A stretch of 43,991 bases of DNA. Origin: Sphingomonadales bacterium. GTDB lineage: Bacteria > Pseudomonadota > Alphaproteobacteria > Sphingomonadales > Sphingomonadaceae. A program made the translations under genes and the position numbers. Below the pieces are notes generated by a model that saw nothing but the letters and a program-made list of their open reading frames with translations, had not been told where the DNA came from and searched no databases. Below are positions 17,619 through 30,921 of this stretch, piece after piece (the first letter of the stretch is position 1; the number at the start of each line of letters is the position of its first letter). The stretch is from assembly GCA_018971065.1 (NCBI GenBank), contig JAGWVC010000024.1, positions 1 through 43,991 of the forward strand. The letters run 5' to 3'.

Positions 17619-19442
17619 TTCCGCCGCTTCGGTCAGTTCCTCGGCCTCGTTCGCCTGCCGCGCCCACATGTCGGCATAAAGGCCGTCGCGACGCAGCAGA
17701 TCGGCGTGGCTGCCCTGCTCGACCAGCCGGCCCTCGTTCAGCACGAAGATGCGGTCGGCATCGGCGATGGTGGACAGCCGGTGCGCGATCGACAGGCTGG
17801 TGCGGTTGGCGGACAGCGTGTGCAGCGTCGCCAGGATGTCCTGCTCGGTGCGGGTGTCCAGCGCGCTGGTCGCCTCGTCCAGCAGCAGGATCGGTGGGTT
17901 CTTCAGCAGGGTGCGGGCGATCGCCACGCGCTGCTTCTCGCCGCCCGACAGCTTCAGCCCGCGCTCACCCACTTCGGTGTCGAAGCGTTTCGGCAGACGG
18001 TCGATCAGCGGCATGATCGCCGCGCTGCGTGCCGCGCCCTCGATCTCGGCCATGCCGGCGCCGTCGCGGCCATAACCGATGTTGTAGCCGATGCTCTCGT
18101 TGAACAGCACCGAATCCTGCGGCACGATGCCAAGCTGGGCGCGCAACGATGTCTGGGTCACGCCCCTGATGTCCTGCCCGTCGATCAGGATGCGGCCGCT
18201 CCACGGGTCATAGAAGCGGAACAGCAGCCGGCCGATCGTGCTCTTGCCCGCGCCCGACGGGCCGACGATGGCGACCTGTTGCCCGGCCTCGACCTCGAAG
18301 CTCAGCCCGTGCAGGATCTCGCGGTCAGGCTCGTAGCCGAACACCACGTTGTCGAAAACCACCGAGGGGCGCCGGATCACCAGCGCCGGGGCGCCGGGGG
18401 CATCGGCCACTTCCACCGGGGTGTCGAGCAGCTTGAACATCGCCGCCATGTCGATCAGCCCCTGGCGGATCGTGCGATAGACCATGCCCAGCATGTCCAG
18501 CGGGCGGAAAAGCTGGGTCAGGAAGGTCTGCACCAGCACCAGTTGCCCGGCGGTGTATTCGCCCTGCGACCAGCCCCACACCGTCGTTGCCAGCGCCCCG
18601 GCCATCAGCAGGTTGACCACCAGCGCCTGCGCGATGTTCAGCAGGCCCAGCGAATTCTCGCTCTTCACCGCGGCTTCGGCGTAAGCACCGGTCGCCTGCG
18701 CATAGCGGGCTTCCTCGCGCGCTTCGGCGCTGAAGTACTTCACCGTCTCGTAGTTCAGCAGCGAATCGACCGCGCGCGCCATTGCCTGGCCGTCCAGCCG
18801 GTTCATCTTCTCGCGCAAATGCGTGCGCCATTCGGTGATCGCGCGCGTCACCCAGATATAGGCGGTGATCGCCGCCGCCGTTGCCGCCACCAGCCCCCAG
18901 CCGAACTTCAGCTTGAAGATCACCGCAACCGCGACAAGCTGGAGGATGGTGGGCGCGATGTTGAACAGCATGAAGTACAGCATCGTGTCGATGCTCTTGG
19001 TGCCGCGATCGATCACCTTCGTCACCTCGCCGGTGCGCCGCGCGAGGTGAAAGCGCAGCGACAGGCGGTGCAACTGGGCGAACACGTTCTCGGCCAGCGC
19101 GCGGGTGGCATCCTGCCCCACCCGTTCGAACACGATGTTGCGCAGGTTGTCGAACGCCACCCCGGCAAAGCGCCCCGCCGAATAGGCGACGATCATCAGC
19201 AGCACGAACGTCAGCGGCTTCGGCCCGGTCAGCTTCATCGCATCGACGGTGTTCTGCAGCGCGAACGGGATCGCCAACTGGACCGTGGTGGATGCCAGGA
19301 TCAGCAGGCACGAGACGACGATGCGCCAGCGCAGCGCGGGGTTATCGCGCGGCCACAGATAGGGCAGGAAGCGCGAAAGCGTGGCCCAGCCGTCATGGCG
19401 GGCGGCGGGGTCGTTGGCGTGGTCTGGCGGCATGCCGCCCAT
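17616..19442 (-). CDS. Atm1/HMT1-type ABC exporter (fused permease and ATPase)
   Basis: 608 residues: six membrane helices in the first 330 residues, then a nucleotide-binding domain with Walker A GPSGAGKST (394-402), signature LSGGEKQR (498-505), Walker B ILLLDEATSALD (518-529) and H-loop AHRLST. The segment NYETVKYFSAEAREEARY is typical of Atm1 and heavy-metal-tolerance exporters. Members of this family, including the structurally studied Novosphingobium aromaticivorans protein, export glutathione conjugates and support iron-sulfur or heavy metal homeostasis; the same role is likely here. The start is ATG 19442 or 19433; neither has a strong Shine-Dalgarno. Its stop codon lies at the edge of a palindromic element. 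Confidence 0.92.
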   Translation of the reverse strand: MGGMPPDHANDPAARHDGWATLSRFLPYLWPRDNPALRWRIVVSCLLILASTTVQLAIPFALQNTVDAMKLTGPKPLTFVLLMIVAYSAGRFAGVAFDNLRNIVFERVGQDATRALAENVFAQLHRLSLRFHLARRTGEVTKVIDRGTKSIDTMLYFMLFNIAPTILQLVAVAVIFKLKFGWGLVAATAAAITAYIWVTRAITEWRTHLREKMNRLDGQAMARAVDSLLNYETVKYFSAEAREEARYAQATGAYAEAAVKSENSLGLLNIAQALVVNLLMAGALATTVWGWSQGEYTAGQLVLVQTFLTQLFRPLDMLGMVYRTIRQGLIDMAAMFKLLDTPVEVADAPGAPALVIRRPSVVFDNVVFGYEPDREILHGLSFEVEAGQQVAIVGPSGAGKSTIGRLLFRFYDPWSGRILIDGQDIRGVTQTSLRAQLGIVPQDSVLFNESIGYNIGYGRDGAGMAEIEGAARSAAIMPLIDRLPKRFDTEVGERGLKLSGGEKQRVAIARTLLKNPPILLLDEATSALDTRTEQDILATLHTLSANRTSLSIAHRLSTIADADRIFVLNEGRLVEQGSHADLLRRDGLYADMWARQANEAEELTEAAE

Positions 19443-19493
19443 GTAGGGTGTGCGCGGCCGGGATTGAAGGCCTAAACGCCCCTTGTTGCGGCC

Positions 19494-21407
19494 TTATCGG
19501 CTGGTAAATGCCAGCATGACGTTGCCCGGCTGGCGATTGGCGAAGCCATAGCCCGACGCCACGAACAGGTCGCCGTGCCACAGCAGCGGCGCTGGCGCGC
19601 CGGCAATACCGCCGCCCTGCCCCGGAATGCCGCCCAGCCCGGTATAATCGCGCCAGGTGTCGTAATCCCACAGCACCTTGCCGTCAGCCGCGCCATAGAT
19701 GCGCAAATGCCCGTCTACCGCGCCCGCGAACACCAGTTTCGACGTGGCGCTGACGCCGCCGCCCAGCCCGGGCAGGCACACCGGCCGGCGCTTGCCCTCG
19801 CAGGCATCGGCCAGCGGGGCCGCCCACAGCCGCACGCCGGTGGCGGCATCCAGCGCATAGAGCCCGGGGCTGAGCGGATAGCCCGACGCGTGTGGATCGG
19901 GCATGTCGTTGACCGGCACGAAGACCTTGCCGTCGCGTGCCGCCAGCCCGAAATGGATGCCGCCCGCCGCGCCGCCACGCCCGACGCGGGTCTGCCAGCG
20001 CACCTTGCCGGTCGCCGGGTCCAGTCCCCAGGCCACGCCCGACTTCTGCCCGGCCAGGATCATGTCGCCCTTCGCGGTGTGCGCCACCACGGTGTTGGCG
20101 CCGAAGTCGTAGTCCGGGCCTTCGTCGTCGGGGCAGTTGGGGTTCACCGCCTTCAGGATGCAGCCGACGTTCCACACATCGCCCGGCGTCAACTGGTTGT
20201 GCCAGCGCTCCTTGCCGGTCTTGAGGTCAAGCGCGACAACCGCGTTGCTCCACGCGGCGGAAGCCTTGGTGGGCGAGGTATAGGTGTTGCCGGTGGCGAA
20301 GATCAGTTGGCCCCGCCTGGCGTCCACCGCGGGCGAGTTCCACACCGCCACCCCCGAGGGGCCGAACTTGTCGGTGCCGCTGGCCAACTTGCCCAGCGGG
20401 CGGGGCGGCGGCACGGTCCAGTGCTTCCACAAGGTCTTGCCGGTTGCCGCGTCCAGCGCGATCACCGCGCCACGGAACGTGCAACACGGATAGCGTGGAT
20501 CGGCGGCGGAGGCTTCCTCCAGCGACGAGGTGGTGACGTAAAGCACGCCATTGTACAGCGCCGGGGTTGCGGAAATGCCGCCGGCGGGATGGTCGGTCAC
20601 GCGCTGCTTCCAGCGCAGTTTGCCGGTGACGGCATCCAGCGCGACGACATTGCCGGTGATGTCGCCGAACCACGCCAGCGGGCGCGCCTTCGTGTCGCCG
20701 GCGCGCCAGCGCTGCACCAGCACGGCGGTGCGCACTTCGGATGATGCCTGGTACGACCAGCGCACGCAGCCGGTTTCCCGATCGAGCGAGAACACCTCGC
20801 CGGTCGAGCCGCCGAACGTCAGCGCGCCGCCGGCCAGCGCCGGTTGCGAACGCAGCCGGGTGGCGCCGGGGACGGCGAACGCCCATTTCAGCCGCAGCTT
20901 GCCGACCGCTTCCGGCACCAGCCCGGCAACCGCATCGGGCATGGCATGGCTGTTCGACGGATCAAGCCCGATGCCGTCGTAAGCCGGGGTCTGCGCAAAA
21001 TCGAACCGGGCGGCAGCGCCGGTGCAGCGCGCGAACGGCGGCGGGGGCGGCTCGTTACCCAGCTTCTTCGCGGTCAGGTATTCGGCGACGGCGGTTTTCT
21101 GGTCGGCGCTGAGCGTGGCGGCCTGAAGCCGCATCGCGCCGCCGGTCAGCACCGCGCGGATGGTCTGCGGCGCCAGTTGCAGCAGCACGATGCGCAGCGG
21201 CGCGCGGCCGACGCCGCTATCATGGCATTGCGCGCAGTTCTGCTGATAGATTTGCCGCCCTTCGGCAAAGGCGGGGCCGGACGAGGGATCGAGCATGGCC
21301 TGCACCGCCGCCTGCTGCTCGGACTGGGCGCCGGCACCGGCGTGCCACCCGGCCAGCGCCAATGCCCCGATTGCCGCCAGCAGCATTCTGGTGCCCGATC
21401 CGGCCAT
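19494..21407 (-). CDS. Quinohemoprotein dehydrogenase, polyvinyl-alcohol-dehydrogenase-like
   Basis: 637 residues: signal peptide (residues 1-28), a c-type cytochrome domain with CAQCH at 58-62, then a PQQ beta-propeller built from repeated ALDAATGK-W units (for example VVALDAVTGKLRWKQ and VIALDAATGKTLWKH). A YPCC segment could form the vicinal disulfide seen in PQQ enzymes. The heme-first, propeller-second order and length match polyvinyl alcohol dehydrogenases of sphingomonads rather than the heme-last alcohol dehydrogenases. It would oxidise a (poly)alcohol in the periplasm and pass electrons through its own heme. AGGGGAG precedes the ATG. No oxidised-PVA hydrolase lies next to it, so PVA as substrate is unproven. 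Confidence 0.87.
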   Translation of the reverse strand: MAGSGTRMLLAAIGALALAGWHAGAGAQSEQQAAVQAMLDPSSGPAFAEGRQIYQQNCAQCHDSGVGRAPLRIVLLQLAPQTIRAVLTGGAMRLQAATLSADQKTAVAEYLTAKKLGNEPPPPPFARCTGAAARFDFAQTPAYDGIGLDPSNSHAMPDAVAGLVPEAVGKLRLKWAFAVPGATRLRSQPALAGGALTFGGSTGEVFSLDRETGCVRWSYQASSEVRTAVLVQRWRAGDTKARPLAWFGDITGNVVALDAVTGKLRWKQRVTDHPAGGISATPALYNGVLYVTTSSLEEASAADPRYPCCTFRGAVIALDAATGKTLWKHWTVPPPRPLGKLASGTDKFGPSGVAVWNSPAVDARRGQLIFATGNTYTSPTKASAAWSNAVVALDLKTGKERWHNQLTPGDVWNVGCILKAVNPNCPDDEGPDYDFGANTVVAHTAKGDMILAGQKSGVAWGLDPATGKVRWQTRVGRGGAAGGIHFGLAARDGKVFVPVNDMPDPHASGYPLSPGLYALDAATGVRLWAAPLADACEGKRRPVCLPGLGGGVSATSKLVFAGAVDGHLRIYGAADGKVLWDYDTWRDYTGLGGIPGQGGGIAGAPAPLLWHGDLFVASGYGFANRQPGNVMLAFTSR

Positions 21408-21498
21408 ACCAACTCCCCTGTCCGCCCTGATGGCGGTTGCGGGGGGAGGCTATTGATACGGCGCGGTTCGGGCAAGCGGTTCGGCAACGCGCCCGCGA

Positions 21499-23589
21499 TC
21501 AAGCCAGCATCCGCAGTTTCGGTTCGCGATCCCAGTGCCGCGCCGGGGCCACGCCGGCAAAGTCGGCGATGGCAACCACGCCCGCGTCCGCCTCGACGCC
21601 CAGCCCGGCCAGCAGCTTCCGCGTCGCCGGGCAGGCGCCGATGGTCTTGCAATGCGCGAAGGCATCGTTGAACCACTGCTTCGCGGCGCTGTCCCGCGCC
21701 AGCCTCGCCGCCGGTTCGGGCATGATGATCGAGGCTACCGCGTCGAACAGCACCGAGGGCATTCCGGCCAACTGGCCATGCGCCTTCAGCGTGCCGCCCT
21801 TCACCTTCAGTTCGCCCGCCTTCGGTGCCACCAGCAGCACCGCCGCGCCGCCCTTCTCCAGTTCGCCCTTCAGCTTGTCGATTGCCGCCTTGTCCGAGCC
21901 TTCGTCGAACAGGATGGCGATCAGGCGGCCCTGCAACGATGGCGGGCCGTGCGCCAGGATCGACAGACTGGGCGAAGGCGCCATCTCGACCGGTTCGCGC
22001 GCCACCGGGGCGGCATCGGGCAGCGGCATCGCCAGCCCATCGGCCACGCGCTGCGCCAGCGCTTCATCGACGTTGCGCAGCCGCGACAGCACGCGGATGC
22101 GGACATGCTCCAGCGCCACCTTCGACAGCTCGAACACCAGCGCCGAAGCGATATGCGCCTGCTCGATCGGCGCCTGCGACGCATAGAACAGCCGCGCTTG
22201 CGAATAGTGATCGGCGAACAGCTCCGGGCGCACGCGCAGCTTGCCTTCGGCTTCGGGCCGCTCGATCGCGGCAAGGCTGCTGAACCCGGTTGCCGGGCAT
22301 TCGCGCGGGCCGCCCGGCTCACTGGCTTCGGCCAGCGAGTTCGGCTCGTAATTGGCGCGCCCGTTCGGCACCGCCATCTGCATCTGGCCGTCGCGCTGGA
22401 AGTTCATCACCGGGCACTTCGGCGCGTTGATCGGCAACTGGTGGAAGTTGGCGGTGCCCAGCCGCGATTTCTGCGTGTCGAGGTACGAGAACAGCCGCCC
22501 CTGCAGCAGCGGGTCGTTGCTGAAATCGATGCCGGGGATCACGTTGCCCGGGCAGAACGCCGCTTGCTCGGTCTCCGCAAAGAAGTTGTCGGGGTTGCGG
22601 TTCAGCGTCATCCGGCCGACGATCTGCACCGGCACCAGTTCCTCGGGGATCAGCTTGGTGGCGTCCAGAATGTCGAAATCCTGCGCGGCGGCCCACGCCT
22701 CGTCCACCACCTGCACGCCGAAGTCCCACGCCGGAAACGCGCCGGTCTGGATCGCCTCGTACAGGTCGCGGCGGTGATAGTCGGGGTCGGCGCCGGCCAG
22801 CTTCACCGCCTCGTCCCAGGTGGTCGATTGCAGGCCCAGCACCGGCTTCCAGTGGAACTTGACGAACTTCGCCTCGCCCTTCGCATTGACCAGCCGGTAG
22901 GTGTTGACGCCGAAGCCCTCCATCGTGCGCAGTGAACGCGGCAGCGCGCGGTCGGACATCGCCCACAGCACCATGTGTATCGCCTCGGGCATCAGGCCGA
23001 TGAAATCCCAGAACGTGTCGTGCGCGCTGGCCGCCTGGGGATAGCCCTTGTCGGCTTCCATCTTCACCGCGTGGATCAGGTCGGGAAACTTCATTGCGTC
23101 CTGGATGAAGAACACCGGGATGTTGTTGCCGACCAGGTCCCAGTTGCCCGCCTCGGTATAGAACTTCACCGCGAAGCCACGCACGTCGCGCGGGGTGTCG
23201 GCGCTGCCGGCGCCGCCCGCCACGGTCGAGAAGCGCACGAACACCGGGGTCTGCTTGCCCATCGCCTGCAACGGCGCGGCCATCGTCAGCTCGGGGATCG
23301 CCTGCGTGCATTCGAACACCCCGTGCGCGGCCGAGCCGCGCGCGTGGACGATGCGTTCGGGGATGCGCTCGTGGTCGAAGTGGAAGATCTTCTCGCGCAG
23401 CACGAAGTCTTCCAGCAGCGTCGGTCCGCGCGCGCCGGCCTTCAGGCTGTTCTGGTTGTCGGCGACGCGGATGCCCTGATCGGTGGTCAGGTGCGCGGCG
23501 CCATCGGTGTGATTGGCATCGTGGGGCACGCGCTGGTGGGTTTCGCCGCCGTTGCCGATGTTGGCGCCATGCGCCGGTTGCTTTGCCAT
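21499..23589 (-). CDS. katE: Large-subunit monofunctional catalase (KatE-like)
   Basis: 696 residues from the ATG at 23589 (MAKQPAHG), with GGAGAGCGAG upstream; an ATG 12 bases further 5' is possible. It is a clade-2 heme catalase: catalytic His82 in VHARGSAAHG, Asn in GNWDLVGNNIPVFF, and the proximal heme Tyr in RLFSYLDTQ. After about residue 500 comes the extra C-terminal flavodoxin/DJ-1-like domain (GRLIAILFDEGSDKAAID and MPSVLFDAVASIIMP) that marks large-subunit catalases. It detoxifies hydrogen peroxide in the cytoplasm, usually in stationary phase. Divergent from selD across 86 bases. Confidence 0.93.
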   Translation of the reverse strand: MAKQPAHGANIGNGGETHQRVPHDANHTDGAAHLTTDQGIRVADNQNSLKAGARGPTLLEDFVLREKIFHFDHERIPERIVHARGSAAHGVFECTQAIPELTMAAPLQAMGKQTPVFVRFSTVAGGAGSADTPRDVRGFAVKFYTEAGNWDLVGNNIPVFFIQDAMKFPDLIHAVKMEADKGYPQAASAHDTFWDFIGLMPEAIHMVLWAMSDRALPRSLRTMEGFGVNTYRLVNAKGEAKFVKFHWKPVLGLQSTTWDEAVKLAGADPDYHRRDLYEAIQTGAFPAWDFGVQVVDEAWAAAQDFDILDATKLIPEELVPVQIVGRMTLNRNPDNFFAETEQAAFCPGNVIPGIDFSNDPLLQGRLFSYLDTQKSRLGTANFHQLPINAPKCPVMNFQRDGQMQMAVPNGRANYEPNSLAEASEPGGPRECPATGFSSLAAIERPEAEGKLRVRPELFADHYSQARLFYASQAPIEQAHIASALVFELSKVALEHVRIRVLSRLRNVDEALAQRVADGLAMPLPDAAPVAREPVEMAPSPSLSILAHGPPSLQGRLIAILFDEGSDKAAIDKLKGELEKGGAAVLLVAPKAGELKVKGGTLKAHGQLAGMPSVLFDAVASIIMPEPAARLARDSAAKQWFNDAFAHCKTIGACPATRKLLAGLGVEADAGVVAIADFAGVAPARHWDREPKLRMLA

Positions 23590-23675
23590 CTCGCTCTCCA
23601 TGCAGGGGGTAATCGCCCAACCGGAGTTGCCGCCGAAGGTTCCGCGCCCCCTCGACCTGCGCCCGATTCCGCACC

Positions 23676-24735
23676 ATGAACCGGTGCATGACCGAGACCA
23701 CTTCAGAACCCCGCCTCACCACGCTCAGCCACGGGGGCGGCTGCGGCTGCAAGATCGCGCCGGGCGTGCTGTCCGAAATGCTGAAAGGCACCGCGGGTCT
23801 GCCGGTGCCGGCCGAACTGCTGGTGGGCATCGAAACGTCGGACGACGCGGCGGTGTACCAGCTTTCGGATGACCTTGCCGTCATCGCCACCACCGACTTC
23901 TTCATGCCCATCGTCGATGATCCGCACCACTTCGGCCAGATTGCCGCCACCAACGCGATCAGCGACGTCTATGCGATGGGCGGGCGGCCGATCATGGCGC
24001 TGGCGCTGGTGGGGATGCCGATCAATGTGCTGTCCACCGCGACCGTCGCCCGCATTCTCGAAGGCGGCGCGGCGGCGGCGCAGGCGGCGGGGATTCCGAT
24101 CGCGGGTGGCCATTCGATCGATTCGGTCGAGGCGATCTACGGGCTGGTCGCGATCGGGGTGATCGACCCGAAGCGGCTGCGGCGCAACAGCGATGCCCGG
24201 CCGGGCGATGCGCTGGTGCTGGGCAAGCCGCTGGGCGTGGGTGTGCAGTCGGCGGCGCTGAAGAAGGGCCTGCTGGACGATGCCGGCTATGCGGCGATGA
24301 TCGCCTCGACCACGCGGCTCAACACGCCGGGGCCGGCGCTGGCGGCGTTGGACGGGGTCCACGCGATGACCGACGTCACCGGGTTCGGCCTCGCCGGCCA
24401 TGCGCTGGAAATGGCGCGCGGATCGGGGTGCGATATTGGCGTGGACTGGGCCACGGTGCCCTTGCTGCAGGGTGTGCGCGATCTGGCGGCGCAAGGCTGC
24501 GTGACCGGCGCATCGGGCCGCAACTGGGCGGGCTATGGCGCGCAGGTGGTGCTGCCCGAAGGCTTTGCGGCAGAAGACCGGGCGCTGTTGACCGATCCGC
24601 AGACCAGCGGCGGGCTGCTGGTGTCCTGCACGGCGGATGCGGTGGCCGAGGTGCTGGCGGTGTTCGCGCGGCAGGGGTTCGATGCGGCGGCAATCGGCCG
24701 GGTGGGCGAAGCGGCCGCGCAACCGCGCCTGATCG

Positions 24736-24743
<8 letters not shown>
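23676..24743 (+). CDS. selD: Selenide, water dikinase
   Basis: 355 residues. SelD makes selenophosphate from selenide and ATP for selenocysteine or 2-selenouridine synthesis. The glycine-rich N-terminal loop HGGGCGCK holds the catalytic Cys (residue 23 or 25) and Lys26; the enzyme uses Cys, not selenocysteine, at this site. TSDDAAVY and TTDFFMPIVDDP carry the metal-binding aspartates, and DPQTSGGLLV is the conserved C-terminal block. Starts at 23676 or 23688 (MTETTSEP) are both possible, with no strong Shine-Dalgarno for either. No selA, selB or mnmH lies in the window. Its end overlaps the convergent glgX stop by eight bases. Confidence 0.92.
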
Positions 24744-29581
<4,838 letters not shown>

Positions 29582-29586
29582 CGCGG

Positions 29587-30846
29587 TCACCCCAGTTGCT
29601 CGATCATCCGCTTGTTGATCAGGCACACGCCCTGTTCGGTGCGGCGGAAGCGCTTGGCGTCGAGCACCGGGTCCTCGCCGACGACGAGCCCTTCGGGAAT
29701 GCGCACGCCCGAATCGATGATGACTTTCGAGAGGCGCGCGCCGCGGCCGATGTTGCAATGAGGCAGGATCAGGCCTTCGCTGACGCTGGAATAGGAGCCC
29801 ATCTTGACCCCGGTGAACAGCAGCGACTTGCGCGCGGTGGCGCCCGAGACGATGCAGTCCTGGCTGATCAGCGACGAGATCGCCATGCCGCGCCGGCCGT
29901 CCTCGTCATGCACGAACTTGGCGGGGGCGGCGATGATCTGGTCGGTCCAGATCGGCCAGTCGCGATCGTACATGTTGAGCGCGGGAACGGTGTCGGTAAG
30001 GTCGAGGTTGGCCTCGAAGTAGGCGTCCAGCGTACCGACATCGCGCCAGTATTCGCCGATTTCCTCGGCGGCGCGGATGCAACTGTCGGTGAAGCGGTGC
30101 GCCACCGCCTTGCCGCCCTTGACCACCCTGGGGATGATGTCCTTGCCGAAATCGCGGCTCGACGCGGGGTCGGCGGCATCCTCGCGCAGCAGTTGGAACA
30201 GGAATCGGGTGTCGAACACGTAGATGCCCATCGAGGCCAGCGACATGCCGGGTTCGCCGGGAATTTCGGGCGGTTTGGCGGGCTTCTCGACGAATTCGGT
30301 GATCGTCGCGTGGGCATCGACCGCCATCACCCCGAATTCGGTGGCGCTGGCCGAGGGGACGACGAGGCAGCCGATGGTGACGTCCGCCCCCGAGTTGACG
30401 TGCTGCTGCAGCATCAGCTCGTAGTCCATCTTGTAGATATGGTCGCCGGCCAGGATCACCATGTATTTCGGGGCGTAGCTCTCGATGATGTCGATGTTCT
30501 GGTAGACCGCGTCAGCGGTGCCTTCGTACCACATCTGCTCGGATATGCGCTGGCTGGCGGGCAGGATGTCGAAGCTTTCGTTGCGTTCGGGCCGCATGAA
30601 GTTCCACGCGCGGTTCATGTGGCGGATCAGGCTATGCGCCTTGTACTGGGTGGCGACGCCGATGCGTCTAATCCCTGAGTTGATTGCGTTCGACAGCGCG
30701 AAATCGATGATCCGGCTCATCCCCCCGAAATAGACCGCCGGCTTGGCGCGGTTGTCGGTCAGCTCCTTGAGCCGGCTGCCGCGTCCGCCGGCCAGCACAT
30801 AGGCCATCGCGTCGCGTGCCAGGGGTTGCGAAGAATGCTGCCTCAT
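29587..30846 (-). CDS. glgC: Glucose-1-phosphate adenylyltransferase (ADP-glucose pyrophosphorylase)
   Basis: 419 residues; makes ADP-glucose from ATP and glucose 1-phosphate, the committed and usually allosterically controlled step. The nucleotide loop reads [15 protein letters not shown], followed by [11 protein letters not shown] with the activator-site region, and [13 protein letters not shown] with the catalytic Asp. The C-terminal left-handed helix domain has the hexapeptide pattern ([18 protein letters not shown]). A strong GGAGGGAAGG precedes the ATG. A 75-base gap, the largest in this operon, separates it from glgB upstream. Confidence 0.95.
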   Translation of the reverse strand: MRQHSSQPLARDAMAYVLAGGRGSRLKELTDNRAKPAVYFGGMSRIIDFALSNAINSGIRRIGVATQYKAHSLIRHMNRAWNFMRPERNESFDILPASQRISEQMWYEGTADAVYQNIDIIESYAPKYMVILAGDHIYKMDYELMLQQHVNSGADVTIGCLVVPSASATEFGVMAVDAHATITEFVEKPAKPPEIPGEPGMSLASMGIYVFDTRFLFQLLREDAADPASSRDFGKDIIPRVVKGGKAVAHRFTDSCIRAAEEIGEYWRDVGTLDAYFEANLDLTDTVPALNMYDRDWPIWTDQIIAAPAKFVHDEDGRRGMAISSLISQDCIVSGATARKSLLFTGVKMGSYSSVSEGLILPHCNIGRGARLSKVIIDSGVRIPEGLVVGEDPVLDAKRFRRTEQGVCLINKRMIEQLG

Positions 30847-30921
30847 GGCCTTCCCTCCATCACATCTTGCCGCTCCGATCCCGATTGTGCGGATGCGGCG
30901 TGAACCTTTTTTCCCTCGCGG

